A model generated the notes under the pieces. That model saw nothing but the letters and a program-made list of their open reading frames with translations, did no database searches and was not told the origin of the DNA. From Trichaptum fuscoviolaceum (Eukaryota > Basidiomycota > Agaricomycetes > Hymenochaetales > Trichaptaceae), in assembly GCA_910574455.1 (NCBI GenBank), contig CAJSYZ010000001.1, positions 3,207,424 through 3,271,423 on the forward strand: a stretch of 64,000 nt of DNA. The letters run 5' to 3'. This document shows positions 21,072 through 32,702 of the stretch, one piece after another. Within the stretch, counting starts at the first letter, position 1. The number at the start of each line of letters is the position of its first letter. The translations under genes and the position numbers were made by a program.

Positions 21072-21280
21072 GGCCTGGACCATTGTGATGGTCCAGGCCA
21101 AGCTAATATATAAATACATACTACTTTATAATACAAATTAACATTATGGCGGCACACGCGCGCGGCGGCGGTTAATGGACGGTCCCGTTGTCCGTTCAGC
21201 ACCATGCGCCCGTGAGCACGATTGCGGCCTAACGAGATGAGCTCAACGTAGGGCCCATCCCTACGTTGAGCTCGTCTCGA
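21072..21280. repeat. Two short perfect-looking hairpins inside the TIR transposon
   Basis: GGCCTGGACCA / TGGTCCAGGCC at 21072-21099, and GAGCTCAACGTAGGG / CCCTACGTTGAGCTC at about 21238-21273. They lie in GC-rich DNA between the left TIR and the Hsp70 fragment. Function is unknown. Confidence 0.7.
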
Positions 21281-21601
21281 ATGTAACCATAAAAACCGCT
21301 CGCGCACACGCACGCGTAAGCGGTACAACCTACCGTCGGGGCGCCGCCAGCCACGACATTTGTCCTGGGCGCGCGGGTGTCGCCCTCATTCGTCACAGCA
21401 GTCTTCGTCACCGTCGCGCGGTACAAGAACAAATGTTTTAGCGCACTTGTATTGCGCGGAAGGAAGGCGGAGGGGTGAGTGTGTATTGAATGAACCCGTA
21501 AAGGGAGGTGAGAGCTCGCAAGCGTCGATTGCGCACGGCTCGATGGATTATGGCTCATCTGTGGACAAAAGCGTGCCACTGTCAGTCAAATCTGAAGACA
21601 G

Positions 21602-21873
21602 CTACAGACCAAAGGTGGTGAGGACGTACTTGGGTTGCTGCCAACAGCAAGTGTCACCGCCCGCACCGGAGTAGAGTGCATGATGGGATTCACAATGCTC
21701 TCGAGCTCCTTCTGCTTCTCCTCATACTCCTGCTTTGATGTTTCCTGCGAGGCGTCACGCCATAAGATCGTCTTGCTGACACAGGTCTCTGCCGTCTTGT
21801 CCTCGGAATTGAACTTGTCCTTGAGCTTCTCGTCGTCCAAAGAGTTACGGAGGTGGTAGCAAGTCTCAAGGCC
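21602..21873 (-). pseudogene. Captured Hsp70 C-terminal fragment
   Basis: Minus-strand translation gives the Hsp70 lid region: [14 protein letters not shown], then [20 protein letters not shown] and IVNPIM. These align with the conserved cytosolic Hsp70 signatures around LRNSL and KQKELE..NPIM. After NPIM a small indel shifts frame and the next frame continues LYSGAGG, the usual Hsp70 sequence, before a TAG at 21602-21604. Upstream of GLETC there is a stop, so neither the ATPase nor the peptide-binding domain is present. Several substitutions are CpG-type (AET for AVE, WRDAS for WLDAS is not). It is a transduplicated host fragment, not a working chaperone. Confidence 0.82.
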
Positions 21874-22079
21874 TCAAAAGCTGCGCTTGCGAGCGTACAG
21901 CTCGCGCCCGAGAGGCGAGAGGCTGCGGAAGCAGAAGCAAGACGGCGTTTGCGCGCAGCAAACACCTTCTTGCCCGTCGTCCATAGTGTGAGCTTGAAGA
22001 ACAGAGAAGAAAGTGAAAGAGACGATGACGACGTTCGTGCGTGCAGATTGCGCGCCATGACCCTGAGAATCGCGTGAAA

Positions 22080-23230
22080 TTACTACATTTGGTATGTCTC
22101 AAACATTTTGTCTGCTTCAAACATATGAATAACATACGCATTAAATTCTTGATAGACACTGTGAGCTCAGGCACAATATGCTATTAGCTTTATTGTATGC
22201 TAATGTATGTGTAGAAAAAAACCGGAGGACACAGAGTGTGTTAAAACTGGTACAAATTGAAGGCTGCACTAGAAATTCATGATTCATGCATATTTGTTCC
22301 AATTCTTTGATTTCTATTATACCTTACACTGTTTGAGTTACTTCAATAATTCACAGTCGTACTATATGTACCTTTATAAAGCTCTAATAAAAGTTTGAGA
22401 TCTCAAGCCGTGTTCTAAGAGGCCATAAAAATGAAATAGCTTCACAATTAGGCCATTTTGAGCACTTTTGGGTCAAATTTCAACATTCGCAGCTAATTAC
22501 ACTGTATTTATGACGATTAAAAATTACAAATTTGCTACATAGCTGTACTATACATAATAATGAGACATAATCAGGTGTTAGATTGAAAGTTATAAGTAAA
22601 ACACTTGTGAGGTGCACAAATGTATCCGAGTGTCGAACACATTTGTACAACTTTCACTCGAAGTGATGCATTTGAAGCAACACTTTCGAGATGAACCACT
22701 TCCACTATACCTATAACAAAGATTCTTTTTTATTCTTCTTTCTATTGCTCAGGACTGCTATTTGACAAAAACTGGGAATCTCAGATGCTCTCAAAAAAAT
22801 ACAAATGAATAAATACTGTTAGAACAGCACTTTTTAGCATTGTTATGCTACTTGTTCAACAACAAAGTACATGAATGCTATTAGAATAAATATGATAATT
22901 TACTATAAGACTATTTATATTGCGTAGAGTAATGTGCCTGAGACACACTCAAATGAATGTTTTAATATTGAGTGAAAAGTGTGTCCGTCGATGTCTCGGA
23001 TGAATGCTCCGGGAATTGCCGGACACACTTTTGAGGACACAGACATGTCGAAGGACATCTTCGACATCGTCTATAAATTTTCTGATTCACTCCTTGCACA
23101 CATTTTTTTCATATTTCAGATGTATATATATTAGAGATTGTTTAAAAGTAATAATATACATAATTAAAGAGCAAAAAAAGAGAGAAAAAACATGGTAGCT
23201 TTAACCTTTGCAAAGCACTGATCACGAAGG
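22080..23230. other. A/T-rich non-coding filler of the TIR transposon
   Basis: No convincing reading frame on either strand. Base composition is clearly more A/T-rich than the flanking coding islands, with many short A and T runs. I see no further structure. Confidence 0.5.
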
Positions 23231-23423
23231 TCGCGTGCAGTTGCGACGGTTATTCCCCTGAGTTGGGGTGCATTTGGTAGAACGGATTCAAAGGAATAAG
23301 CATACCTTCTGTCTGCGCTTGCGCCGTTCAATGGGAACGGCGCTCCCGCTTCAGTGAGCCCCCCAAAGCTCGTTGTGATCTATCAGCACGCTCAATGACG
23401 GGTGCCAGATCATCGGTCATCGT

Positions 23424-23951
23424 TCAGCGCCCACTATCGCGAAGAAGCTGCTTCAAAGCAGGAGCGCACACAACAACCAGTATCGGACGCACTAAGCTGA
23501 GTGCTTGCGCGTGCTGTTGCTGTTGCTGAAGAGCACATGCCGAGGAAAGAGTGAGAATGAACGAGTTGCGGATGGGGATTAGGTCGGGGAGCATTCTGTA
23601 CGGATTCCAAGCCGTTAACTCTTGCTCGTGATCGCTATCGTCCTTATACGACTGGTAACGAGGTTCGTTCAATGAAGATTCTGGAGACGGAGGCGATTGT
23701 TGCTGAGGGAGCTGTGATTGTTGCATGCTGCTGTGCTGTCCTCGGATTTGGGAGAGCGGAGGAACAATGGGCATGAAATGCATTTTGTTGCCTAGTTGAC
23801 ATTGATGCGTTGAAGATGAGGGTGAAGGTTCCCGTCGCTCCTAAGAGTCGTACAAAAGGTTAGCTCCATCATGATGCAAAATTCAGCATTACACACCTAC
23901 CACATTTACGGCCTTTCTGCTCCTCCCACGCAAGTCAGATTGCGTTGACAT
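23424..23951 (-). CDS. Spliced 155-aa unknown gene inside the TIR transposon
   Basis: Exon 1 is 23901-23951 (MSTQSDLRGR...), intron 23841-23900 (60 bp, GTAGGT...CTTAG with GCTAAC branch-like site), exon 2 is 23424-23840, and the frame is continuous across the junction to TGA at 23424. The protein is Gln/Ser/Pro-rich in the middle (SQLPQQQSPPSPESS) with a second Gln run (LQQQQQHAQ). I do not recognise a family. It has no transposase-like DDE pattern. The gene could be captured from the host like the Hsp70 fragment, or be element-encoded. Clean splice signals and an unbroken frame favour a once-functional gene. Confidence 0.6.
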
Positions 23952-24364
23952 CCTTCCATCATAGATTGCGAGAGAAGAAAGAAGAGAGGAAAGAGGGAGA
24001 GAAACGACGCAGTGGTTGTGAAAGTGGGAGAAAAGGACAAGGACGGACAACGCGCGCGCACGACACCGTAGTAAGCGCCGGCGCTTACTTTCGCGCAGTG
24101 TCGCAACATTTATTGTAAATTAACAGCTACGTCATTTTGCAAATAAAAAGGATCTACCTATAGAACTAGCTCGAAGCTATTTTATATCAAATTACGAGGG
24201 GCTAGGCCCCGGTGACGGATTTATCGCATTGCAAACGTGCCAGGGATTGAAACCAGGCCGTATTACCGAATTCAGCCTGGTCCCTGACGCGGGAGGGATG
24301 CCGCGAGGTGCCGGAAGGCGGCACCCCGGCATTAAGCTGCCGCGCAGCGCAAAGAAGCTATGCT

Positions 24365-24440
24365 TCCGTTACCGCGATAACTAGAAGAACGGGTTGCAAT
24401 AATTACCGCAATTCTATTAGATTATTAGTTGGTACGGCTC
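24365..24440 (-). repeat. Right terminal inverted repeat of the TIR transposon
   Basis: Reverse complement of the left repeat, with CGATAACTAGAAGAACGGG as the longest shared block. It is followed directly by the GGCAAGT duplication. Confidence 0.85.
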
Positions 24441-27330
24441 GGCAAGTGCGAGATCTGGGCACCTGATGGCAAGCGAATTGGCCTGATTGACAGAGTTAAT
24501 GGTCTGTACCAGTTTGGCGGCAAATCAAACTTGCGTGAGCATGCCATGGCGGCAAAGCTGAATGTATCACTTACGGAGTTCCATGAGTTGATGGGGCACG
24601 TCTCAATGGATGCTGCAAAGAACATGATTGAACAGAATGCCATAGTCGGCATCAAGCTTCGAGACCAGAAAACCAGTTTCTGTGAGGCCTGTATACACGC
24701 CAAGCAGCAGAAGAAGGCCATACCTGATGAACGCTCAAGTCCGAGGGCCACAGCCTACGGAGATTTGGTTCACACCGATGTCTGGGGACCCGCACGCATA
24801 TCTAGTTTGCGCGGAAAGCAATACATTGTAACCTTCACGGACGACTACTCTCTCGAGACACAAGTTAGCTTTGTAAAGAAGAAAAGCGAAGCTTTCGAGG
24901 CTTACAAGCATTACAAAGCTTGGGTGAAGGCACAACGCGCCGGAAACAATTGTGCAGCCACTATCAAAACTCTGCAGTCAGATCGAGGTGGCGAGTATAC
25001 GTCAGGTGACTTCAACACATACCTGAAAGCCCAAGGTACCACGCGCAGATTGACTACGCATGACACTCCCGAACAAAATGGTGTTGCGGAACGCAAGAAT
25101 CGAACACTTGTAGAGCATGCACGTGCTATGCTCTACGCATCTGGGCTCTCCGGGTCTCTATTGGCCGAAGCTGTTAGCCACGCAACCTGGTTAGCCAACC
25201 GAACAATTTCACGGAGCTTACCTTCTGGAAAGACAGCACACGAGCTGGCCACGCAGACAAAGCCAGATCTGTCCGACTTACACACATGGGGGTGCACGGC
25301 CTATGTCTTGTCTTCCGGAGGCTCAAAACTCGACTCAAAAGTTCGTGAGGGCCGATTCATGGGTTTTGATGAGCAGTCCAAGCCTGGCTACCGCGTTTAC
25401 TGGCCAAATTCTTCGACTGTCACTGTTGAAAGAAACGTCAGATTCAATCGTGATGAAATTTTGAGCCCTGCTGATGTTCAGCTCAAAGGGGTGGTAGAGG
25501 CTGTCGCGCAGAACACCAGCAGCGAAGAAACAAAGGTCGAACCTATTGCACCTTCACAGAACACCAGCAGCGCAGAGGCAAAGACACCTGCAGCTCCAAA
25601 GCGAGGCCGTAATGATCCACCTGCCAATTTTGAGCCATACCAATTGCGAAGCAAAGGCACCATTGTGTCAGACTCGGAGACAAACAATGATAAGGATGAC
25701 CAAGACGCACTATTTGCCATGTTCGCAGGTCAAGTTGGCTTGCGCGAGCTTGCGCTATCATCCATTTCTGACGAGCCAAAGTCACACAAGGAAGCCATGA
25801 ATGGACCTGAATGCGAGCACTGGAAGGAGGCTAAAGATGAGGAGATGCGAAGGCTGCAACAATACAACACCTACAAATTAGTCATTCCACCACCGGGGGC
25901 AAATATTGTAGGCTCACGCTGGGTCGATCGCCGCAAGTACGATGAGAACGGAAATGTCACTGGTTACCGTTCTAGAGTCATTGCTCAAGGATTCACACAA
26001 GAATATTTAGTTGATTACAGTGAGACATTTGCACCAACAGCAAAGCTCACCTCCATTCGGATGGTTCTTGCACTGGCAGCGCGCAATCACTGGCACGTAC
26101 ACCAGATGGACGTCAAAAGTGCCTACTTAAATGCTGAAATTGAAATCTATGTTCGTCAGCCCGAAGGCTACATAGAGCCAGGAAAGGAGACTTACGTATG
26201 GAAGCTATTGAAGAGCCTCTATGGGCTTAAACAGGCTGGTCGAAAGTGGCACCAAAAGCTAACACAGATGATGAAAGAGCTTGGTTTCAGTGTCTGTCCG
26301 GTTGATCACTCAATATTTACCAAAATAGGACATGTGACACGTGACATCACAATTGTCGTCGTCAGTGTCGACAACATGATACTTGCGTCCAACGCACTCG
26401 AATATCTCGACAAAACTAAAGCAGGATTGTCAACACACTTCGATATAAAGGATCTGGGCCACCTACACTGGTTTTTAGGCTTCGAAGTCGACTACAAGCA
26501 GCAAGATGGCACCATTTCTTTCCATTCGTCAAAGAGCCATGGCCACAAGCGTCGCTCGCCGCTTTCGCGTCGAAGACGCAAAGTCAGTATCGACGCCGCT
26601 GGAGCACGGTGCACGTCTAAGTGCTGCGCAATCACCGTCAACACCAGAAGAGGTCGAGAACATGAAGAGTGTGCCATACCGGTCAGCATTGGGTTGCCTG
26701 ATGTACTTCGCTGTTGTCTCGAGGCCGGACATTGCGTTTGCAGTGACGCTGTTGGCGCAATTAATGCAAAACCCAGGACGGGCGCACTGGGACATGCTCA
26801 AGCGTGTCATTCGGTATGTTCATACTACAAAGGACTATAAACTCACCTATGGTGTAAAAGGGCAGGAGTACCATGGATTTTGTGATGCAGACTGGGCAGG
26901 ACAGCCCGACAGTCACTCAATCTGTGGGTACGTCTTTATCATGGATGGTGGGGCTGTATCATGGAGTGCGAAGAAGCAAAGGGTTGTCGCTTTATCAAGC
27001 ACGGAGGCGGAGTATGTGGGGACGACCCACGCTGCGAAGGAGCTAATTTGGGGGCGGATGCTTTTGAAAGAGCTTGGGCTTCCTCAAAAGACACCGACTA
27101 TACTTCATTGCGACAATCAAGGGGCGATTGCACTCGCACGAGACAACCAATATCATGCACACACCAAACATATTGCCGTGAGGTTCCATTTCATTTGCCA
27201 AGCTATTGAAGAACAGAGTTTGACTCTCACGTACTGTCCGACCGCTGATAACATGGCTGACATGTTCACGAAAGCACTTCCACGCGCTAAACTCAGCAAA
27301 CTTGTCAGTGACCTCGGGCTCTCTCATTGA
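24441..27330 (+). pseudogene. pol: copia Pol: integrase, RT, RNase H
   Basis: Resumes as CEIWAPDGKRIG. GAG-pre-integrase zinc motif HELMGHVSMDA...CEACIHAKQ (~24580-24710), integrase core with HTDVWGP, QSDRGGEY and NGVAERKNR, then RT (GSRWVDRRKYDENG, VHQMDVKSAYLNAEI, SLYGLKQAGRKWH). The RT catalytic pair reads VDN at 26367-26375 where VDD is expected; GAC to AAC is a CpG change. Around 26536 the frame shifts, and RNase H continues in another frame (YHGFCDADWAG, SLSSTEAEYVG-like, HCDNQGAIALA, MFTKALPR) to TGA 27328. Order of domains is diagnostic of Ty1/copia. Not functional. Confidence 0.92.
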
Positions 27331-27337
27331 GGGGGTG

Positions 27338-27646
27338 TGTTGATTTATTATTCTACTATTCAATATTGAGTACCCCGAGTATGCTTGCAGAGCGAGCACA
27401 CCATCCGGGTGAAATCTTTTCCTTTGTTTACATGTATTTGTTCTGTGTCTCACTTATCTTCAAGGACGTTCAGTCGTCGGGGCTCTTTGTCCTTTGCCCC
27501 GAGACTGAACGTGAGTGAACCTTAGACTTTTTATTCTCATAGTTTACTGATCATAGTATTTTACATTAGCCATGTGCCATAGGTACATTGATATATATGT
27601 ATTGTCCTTTGCCCCGAGACTGAACCCGTGTGCCATAGTTTCCACA
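27338..27646 (+). repeat. copia 3' LTR
   Basis: 309 bp, preceded by the GAGGGGGTG purine tract and followed by the gaaac duplication and the rest of gypsy-3 gag. Confidence 0.95.
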
Positions 27647-28796
27647 GAAACCCCCGAATCTGACACCGAACCAGATGATGAAGAAACGCAGGACAATCAT
27701 GAAGATGACGAAGGAGACCCCGACGATGAAGATGTCGACAACAACCCGGAAAACGATTAGACGATCCGGGCGACTCCGCGCAGAACCAGGATCGTCCAAC
27801 AGCCACCTGTGCATCTTCCTATCTCTTAATAACTTATGTCCGCGCAACCTGTCCAGCAAATGCCTTTTTTCTCGACCTCTCAATACCCGATATCTCGCCA
27901 CAATCAATACGCGCCCTACTTGATTCCGGGGCTAGCGACAACTTCATCAATCCCGCCATTATCCCAAAAAACACCCAACTAAGTCCCATACCTCACCCTA
28001 TTACTCTACAACTATTCGACGGCAGTCTCGCCACGACGGGATCCATCACTCATAATATCACCCTTTCTATCAACCTACCAACCGGCGAATCACACGAGGT
28101 CGAATTCCTCATCACACCCTTACACCACTCAGCACCCATCGTCCTCGGTTTCCCATGGCTCCAAGAACACAACCCCCGCATCGACTGGCGCAAACTTCGC
28201 ATGAAGATTCCGACAACGACCAGTAAGATACCCACGGAAGACAAACTAATTCTTGATTTTATACAGGCCCGCCGCGATGATCCCGACCACAACGCAGCTG
28301 CTCTCAATCCCAAACCAGTCTGCGGCGCTCCAACAGCGCCAACCTCCCCTTCCCCACACGGGATTCAACTCCCACCCGACTCGACAAGCACTACGTTTGT
28401 CAAACCTGACATCAAGCTCATCAATGCGGCCGCCTTTCAACTTCTGCGGGAAAAAGGCGCAAAGTGTTTCAAAATGACGACCAAGGAAAATTTCCCGGAA
28501 GCATTTCCCCCACCAGAACCAACACCAATCCCGGACATCCCGTCACAAGGGAGGACCGCCTCAACAACCACGGTCCATATGTCCCCAGAGGAACGCGAAA
28601 CCTTCGAACGTATTGTACCACCCGAATACCACGATTACGCTGACGTATTTTCTGAAGGAGAGGCAGACCGCATACCACCTCACCGTCCATACAACCACAC
28701 CATCGATCTTGAACCCCAAACAAATCCCCCGTTGTAACACTTGGATTTCATCCAGTGTTCGTACGAAGCCCGCCGGACACGACAGTGGCACCCGGA

Positions 28797-29615
28797 TGTT
28801 ACGACCGTCGGGAATTGTAGCGGGAAACAGTTTCGGGAAACTGGAATTCGCGACAAGAACCCGCGTTCGGGAATCTGGATTCGCGACTGGGAACGAGCGT
28901 GGGAATTCAGGCGGGGAAACGCGCGGGAATCTATCCAGGCGCGTCGCGAGATTCTCAAGGCCAGCTAGGACTCTTCACTGCTTTGAACGTCAAGTAAGCG
29001 GATCCCTAAGGAAGCACTCCACAAGTAAGTATTGCGCAACTAACTACACAGGAGAAAAGAGAGAGATCGCACCTAAGGAAGCACTCCACAAGAGGTCAAA
29101 AGTGGGGTGCTCCTTACAATGCCTACAGCTATTTATCTACTTCGTAAAGACTGTATAGTTAATCTACGCTAAGTGTCCTTGCGCAATGCGCACCTATCTA
29201 CTACAAACGATACATGCTACGACCGCAATGCTAGGCATGTCCATCCCGTCTCTCCAGATGGCTACGGCCTGTCCGTGGATGTCAGCGTCCGGTCCGGGGC
29301 CGCGACTAGCCAGACTAGGTATGCCAGACTGTTGCAGGTCGTCACCTTGAGGTACTAGCGGATTAATGAGCGTATGTTGATAAGTGAATGTACGTGTGCC
29401 GTGGCGGGTCGTCGTAAATGAGTGTGTGTATGCGTGCATGGTTGCCGGGACGGTGGTGCGGGATAAGTCACGTGAGCATGGGATCGTGCGATTCGGGAAT
29501 GAGGTTTCGCGCCGGGAATCCAATGGCGGGATTCTCCCCGCGGGATTGTCTGCTCATGTCGGGATCCTTGGCGGGAAAGTGCGGGAAATGAGAAAAGGAG
29601 CCCGGGATCTCGACA
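28797..29615 (-). repeat. gypsy-2 3' LTR (left copy)
   Basis: 819 bp, TGTTACGACCG...CTCGACA in plus orientation. Carries the duplicated phrase CCTAAGGAAGCACTCCACAA twice, the second followed by AGGTCAAAAGT (29093-29103). Confidence 0.95.
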
Positions 29616-29695
29616 TTACCCCCCTCCAAAGGCGCAACTCCGGGGCGCCAAGCTTGAATCTTGCTCAGGTCACAGAGCTCGATAGCATTGACTTC

Positions 29696-32600
29696 TCAAG
29701 GGGCGTCCGGGTGTTTTCGATAGAAACTGCGAATTTTAGCCTTTGCATTACCCATATCCTTTGCGGGAATCCATGTATCTTCCGCGCTCGAATATCCCTT
29801 CCATCGTACCAAATATTCAAACCTCCGTCTAAACCGTCTAGCATCCAGTACCTCTTCCACCTCGTACTCCAGATCTCCTTCTACTTCGACTGGGGGCGGC
29901 GGGGGTTGCGTTCGACCGGGAATGTCGTCTTCGTGGTATGGCGAGAGCAGCGATACGTGAAATACGGGATGAATCTTCAGCGACGCGGGGAGTTCGAGTT
30001 CGTAGGTGAGGTCACTTAGCTTTGCCTTCACTTTATACGGCCCTAGTCGTTTCGGTAATAATTTGCGCGCTCCCGGTCGCCGAACGTTCGTCGCCTCGAG
30101 CCATACTTTATCCCCGACTGCGTATTGCGGGGCCTCGTTCCTGGCCTGATCGTAGTGCTGCTTCATGCGCTCTGCCGCAACCTCCAAAGCCGCTCTTGCC
30201 TCTTCCTGTGCCTGCTGAAGCTCCTGTAGTCGTGCGTCCGCGGCGGGGACCGTGGACAGGCCGTCGCTCGGGGCAATCGTGAATTCGGGATTGTAGCCGT
30301 AGACCAGCGCGAACGGGGATTGTCGTGTTGCCGCGTGCGCTTTCGTGTTGTGCGCGAACTCTGCCATCGGGAGTAATCCGGCCCAGTTTTCTTGTCGTGT
30401 ATCTATGAAAGCCCGTAAATATTGTTCCAGCTCTTGGTTTACCCTTTCGGTTTGCCCATCCGTCTGCGGGTGATACGCAGTCGACGTGGTACCCTTGATA
30501 CCAAGTCGGGAAAAGAGGGCTTTCATGAACTGTGCGACAAACTGTGGTCCTCGGTCGGATATGATCTGGCGGGGGGTTCCGTGCAGCTTCCAGACGTGTT
30601 GCAGGAATAGTTCTGCAGTTTCCGGTGCATCGATGTCAGACGTGGTCGGGATAAAATGCGCTTGCTTGGTGAGACGGTCGACCACCACGAAAATTGCGTC
30701 GTAATCCTCAGATCGGGGGAGCTGGGTGATGAAATCGCACGAAATCGCCTGCCAGGGGCCCTGCGGGATTTCGTTCGGTTGCAGGAGTCCTACCGGGCGT
30801 TGGGATCGGTTCTTCGTGCGTGCGCAGGTATCGCATCCCGAAACGTATCGTTCTACGAAGTTAGACATCCCTGGCCACCAGTAGTTGCGGCTTACCATCT
30901 CAAACGTTTTCCAACGTCCAGGATGTCCGGCGGGGAGACTGTCGTGGTAGGTCTTCACCACATCCCGGCAAATGGTCTCATCTTTCGGGACGTAAACCTT
31001 ACCCTGGTACAGGATGAGGCCTTCTTCGGTGCTCCAGTCCTCAAGTTCCTTGGTCAGGACTCGGGGCGCCTTGGACTTGACCAACTCAATCGCATCCACC
31101 AGCTCGTCTTCATACTGATCTGACTTACGAATGCGTCGTAGGAGGGCCTGATCCCCGTGTACCTGCGTCATTCCCCGACGAATTGCCTTTAGCCGAAACA
31201 TTTCGGGGGTCAAGAGGGTCCGTCCCGTGTTGTCTTCGCCTTCTGGTTGAAGATTGACGCGTCGTGACATGGCGTCGGGTTTGCCCCCGAGTCGCCCTGG
31301 GCGATGGCGAATCGTAAAGTCGAAGCGGGTGAGGAACAGACTCCACCGGGCTTGGCGTCGCGTCAGCGTTCGGGATTCAGAGAAATATAGCAGATTCTTG
31401 TGGTCAGACACGATATCGAGTTTATGACTCGCACCTTCGAGATAATGTCGCCACTCGTCAAGAGCTCTAATAATCGCGAGTAGCTCCTTGTCATAAATCT
31501 CGTAGTTGCGTTCCGCATCGTTGAGGGATTTCGAGAAAAAGGCGACCGGATGTATCAGCCCGTCGTCGCCTTCCTGGGACAAGACCGCGCCGGTCGCGAA
31601 ATCAGAGGCGTCGCATTCCACGATGAATTGTCGCGACATGTCTGGCATCATCAGGACGGGGGCGGTCGTGAACATGCGCTTGAGATAGTCGAAAGCGAAC
31701 TGCTGGTTTTCTGTCCAGGCCCAGCGAACGTCCTTCTTCAGCAGCGTCGTGAGCGGTTTGACGATGTGCGAGAAATCCCGAATAAAGCGTCGATAGAAAT
31801 TCGCGAACCCGAGGAAGGCTTGAATGTCTTTCACCTTTTTTGGGGTAGGCCAGTCGAGGACCGCCTGTACTTTGGCGGGATCCATCGCCACCTTTCCCTG
31901 CGAAATAATCATCCCGAGATACTCGACGGAAGTCTGTTTGAATTTGCACTTTTCGGGTTTACAGAACAAGTCGTTTTCGCGCAGCCGCTTAAGGACTTCC
32001 CGTACGTGTTCATCGTGCTGCGATTCATCTTCGGAAAAGATTAGCAAGTTGTCAAGATAGATGATCACGTATACTCCAATGAGGTCCTTGAAGATATCGT
32101 TCATCATGTGCTGGAAGGTCGCCAGGGCATTCGTGAGCCCGAATGTCATCACCGTTGGTTCGAAATGTCCTGCCTGAGTCCGAAATGCGGCCTTCCACTC
32201 GTCGCCTTGCTTCAGTCGCACGTTGTGGTAGCCCCATCGCAAATCTAACGTCGTGAAAACCTTCGCCTTTTGCAGTGCGTCTACGAGTTCCATCGTGAGG
32301 GGAAGCGGGTATCGATTCTTGACCGTGATATCGTTCAGTCGTCGGTAATCGACTACCATGCGCAAGGTTCCGTCCTTTTTCTTGATAAAGAAGACGGGAG
32401 CCGCTGCAGGGGATTTCGAAGGTCGTATGTACCCTTTGCGCAGGTTTTCGTCAACGAATTCGCAAAGGGTGTCGCGTTCGGCCGGGGCCAAGGGATAGAT
32501 TTTGCTATACGGGGGAACCTTCCCGGGTTCTAAATCTATGGCGTGGTCATACGGCTTGCGCAGTGGAAGCCTTTCGGATTCAACTTTCGAAAAAATGTCG

Positions 32601-32702
32601 GCAAACTCACGGAATTCGGGGGGAACTAGTTCTTCGAAGGTTTTCTCGCCTTCCTTCACCGCTGACTTCTCAGCGATGGCCTGGGAGTGGGTGTACTAGG
32701 CG
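29696..32702 (-). pseudogene. pol: gypsy-2 Pol, main part: RT, RNase H, integrase, chromodomain
   Basis: The open frame (987 aa from 32659) is the downstream part of pol; the protease part lies beyond the inserted element at 39475-40164. RT: MVVDYRRLNDI, and a catalytic motif IIYLDNLLIFS in which the second Asp is Asn (GAC to AAC at a CpG). The nearby NALATFQ is NAPATFQ in relatives, again a CpG change. RNase H ECDASDFATG, integrase zinc motif (HDSLPAGHPG...CDTCARTK), DDE core (SCDFITQLP, ISDRGPQFV, GQTERVNQELEQ) and chromodomain (FEYLVRWKGYSSAEDTW) follow. Highly similar to gypsy-1 pol but a distinct family by LTR sequence. Confidence 0.92.

Larger units (their letters stand above)
20859..24440. 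mobile_element. Non-autonomous TIR DNA transposon with captured gene sequence
   Basis: 3,582 bp inserted in copia pol. The flanking 7-mer GGCAAGT occurs on both sides (20852-20858, 24441-24447) and removing the insert plus one copy restores the copia reading INDGK-CEIW. Terminal inverted repeats extend about 75 bp, with core TAGAATTGCGGTAATTAT and CCCGTTCTTCTAGTTATCGC on each end and four or five mismatches. A 7-8 bp duplication suggests a hAT-like element, but no transposase was seen. Contents: an Hsp70 gene fragment, a spliced 155-codon gene and ~1.1 kb of A/T-rich DNA. Confidence 0.85.
19219..27646 (+). mobile_element. Full-length Ty1/copia element, split by a TIR transposon
   Basis: 309-bp LTRs (19219-19527, 27338-27646; three differences seen), 5-bp duplication gaaac (19214-19218, 27647-27651), primer site GGTTATGAGCC, gag-pol, and a purine tract GAGGGGGTG before the 3' LTR. 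It inserted in the gypsy-3 gag just after the zinc knuckle. A 3,582-bp DNA element occupies 20859-24440. Element is inactive: stop in gag, altered protease and RT active sites, and a frameshift in pol. Confidence 0.93.
14636..27760 (+). pseudogene. gag: gypsy-3 Gag, split by two copia-type insertions
   Basis: Three pieces in one frame: 14636-16445, 17956-19218 and 27652-27760. ATG 14636 is the first after the LTR. The N-terminal part is Pro/Gln/Asn-rich with a run of degenerate ~9-residue repeats (ERAHKSQF type, ~15300-15570). A Gly/Pro-rich stretch follows (~16390-18320), then a conserved retrotransposon capsid domain (KFSGLYMGNSGAVKLRTFL, GNAQEWW) and one CCHC knuckle, CLNCGKPGHIARAC, at ~19133-19174. 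An acidic tail (EPDDEETQ...) ends at TAG 27758. An in-frame TAG at 15056-15058 interrupts the N-terminal part, and ATG-less reading resumes after it. Inferred role is particle formation. The unusually long low-complexity N-terminus is not typical of Gag. Confidence 0.8.

Noticed and set aside
27750..27765. GGAAAAC as a gypsy-3 frameshift heptamer
   Set aside because: Pol is -1 to gag, but the P-site codon would re-pair poorly, so the evidence is much weaker than for gypsy-1.
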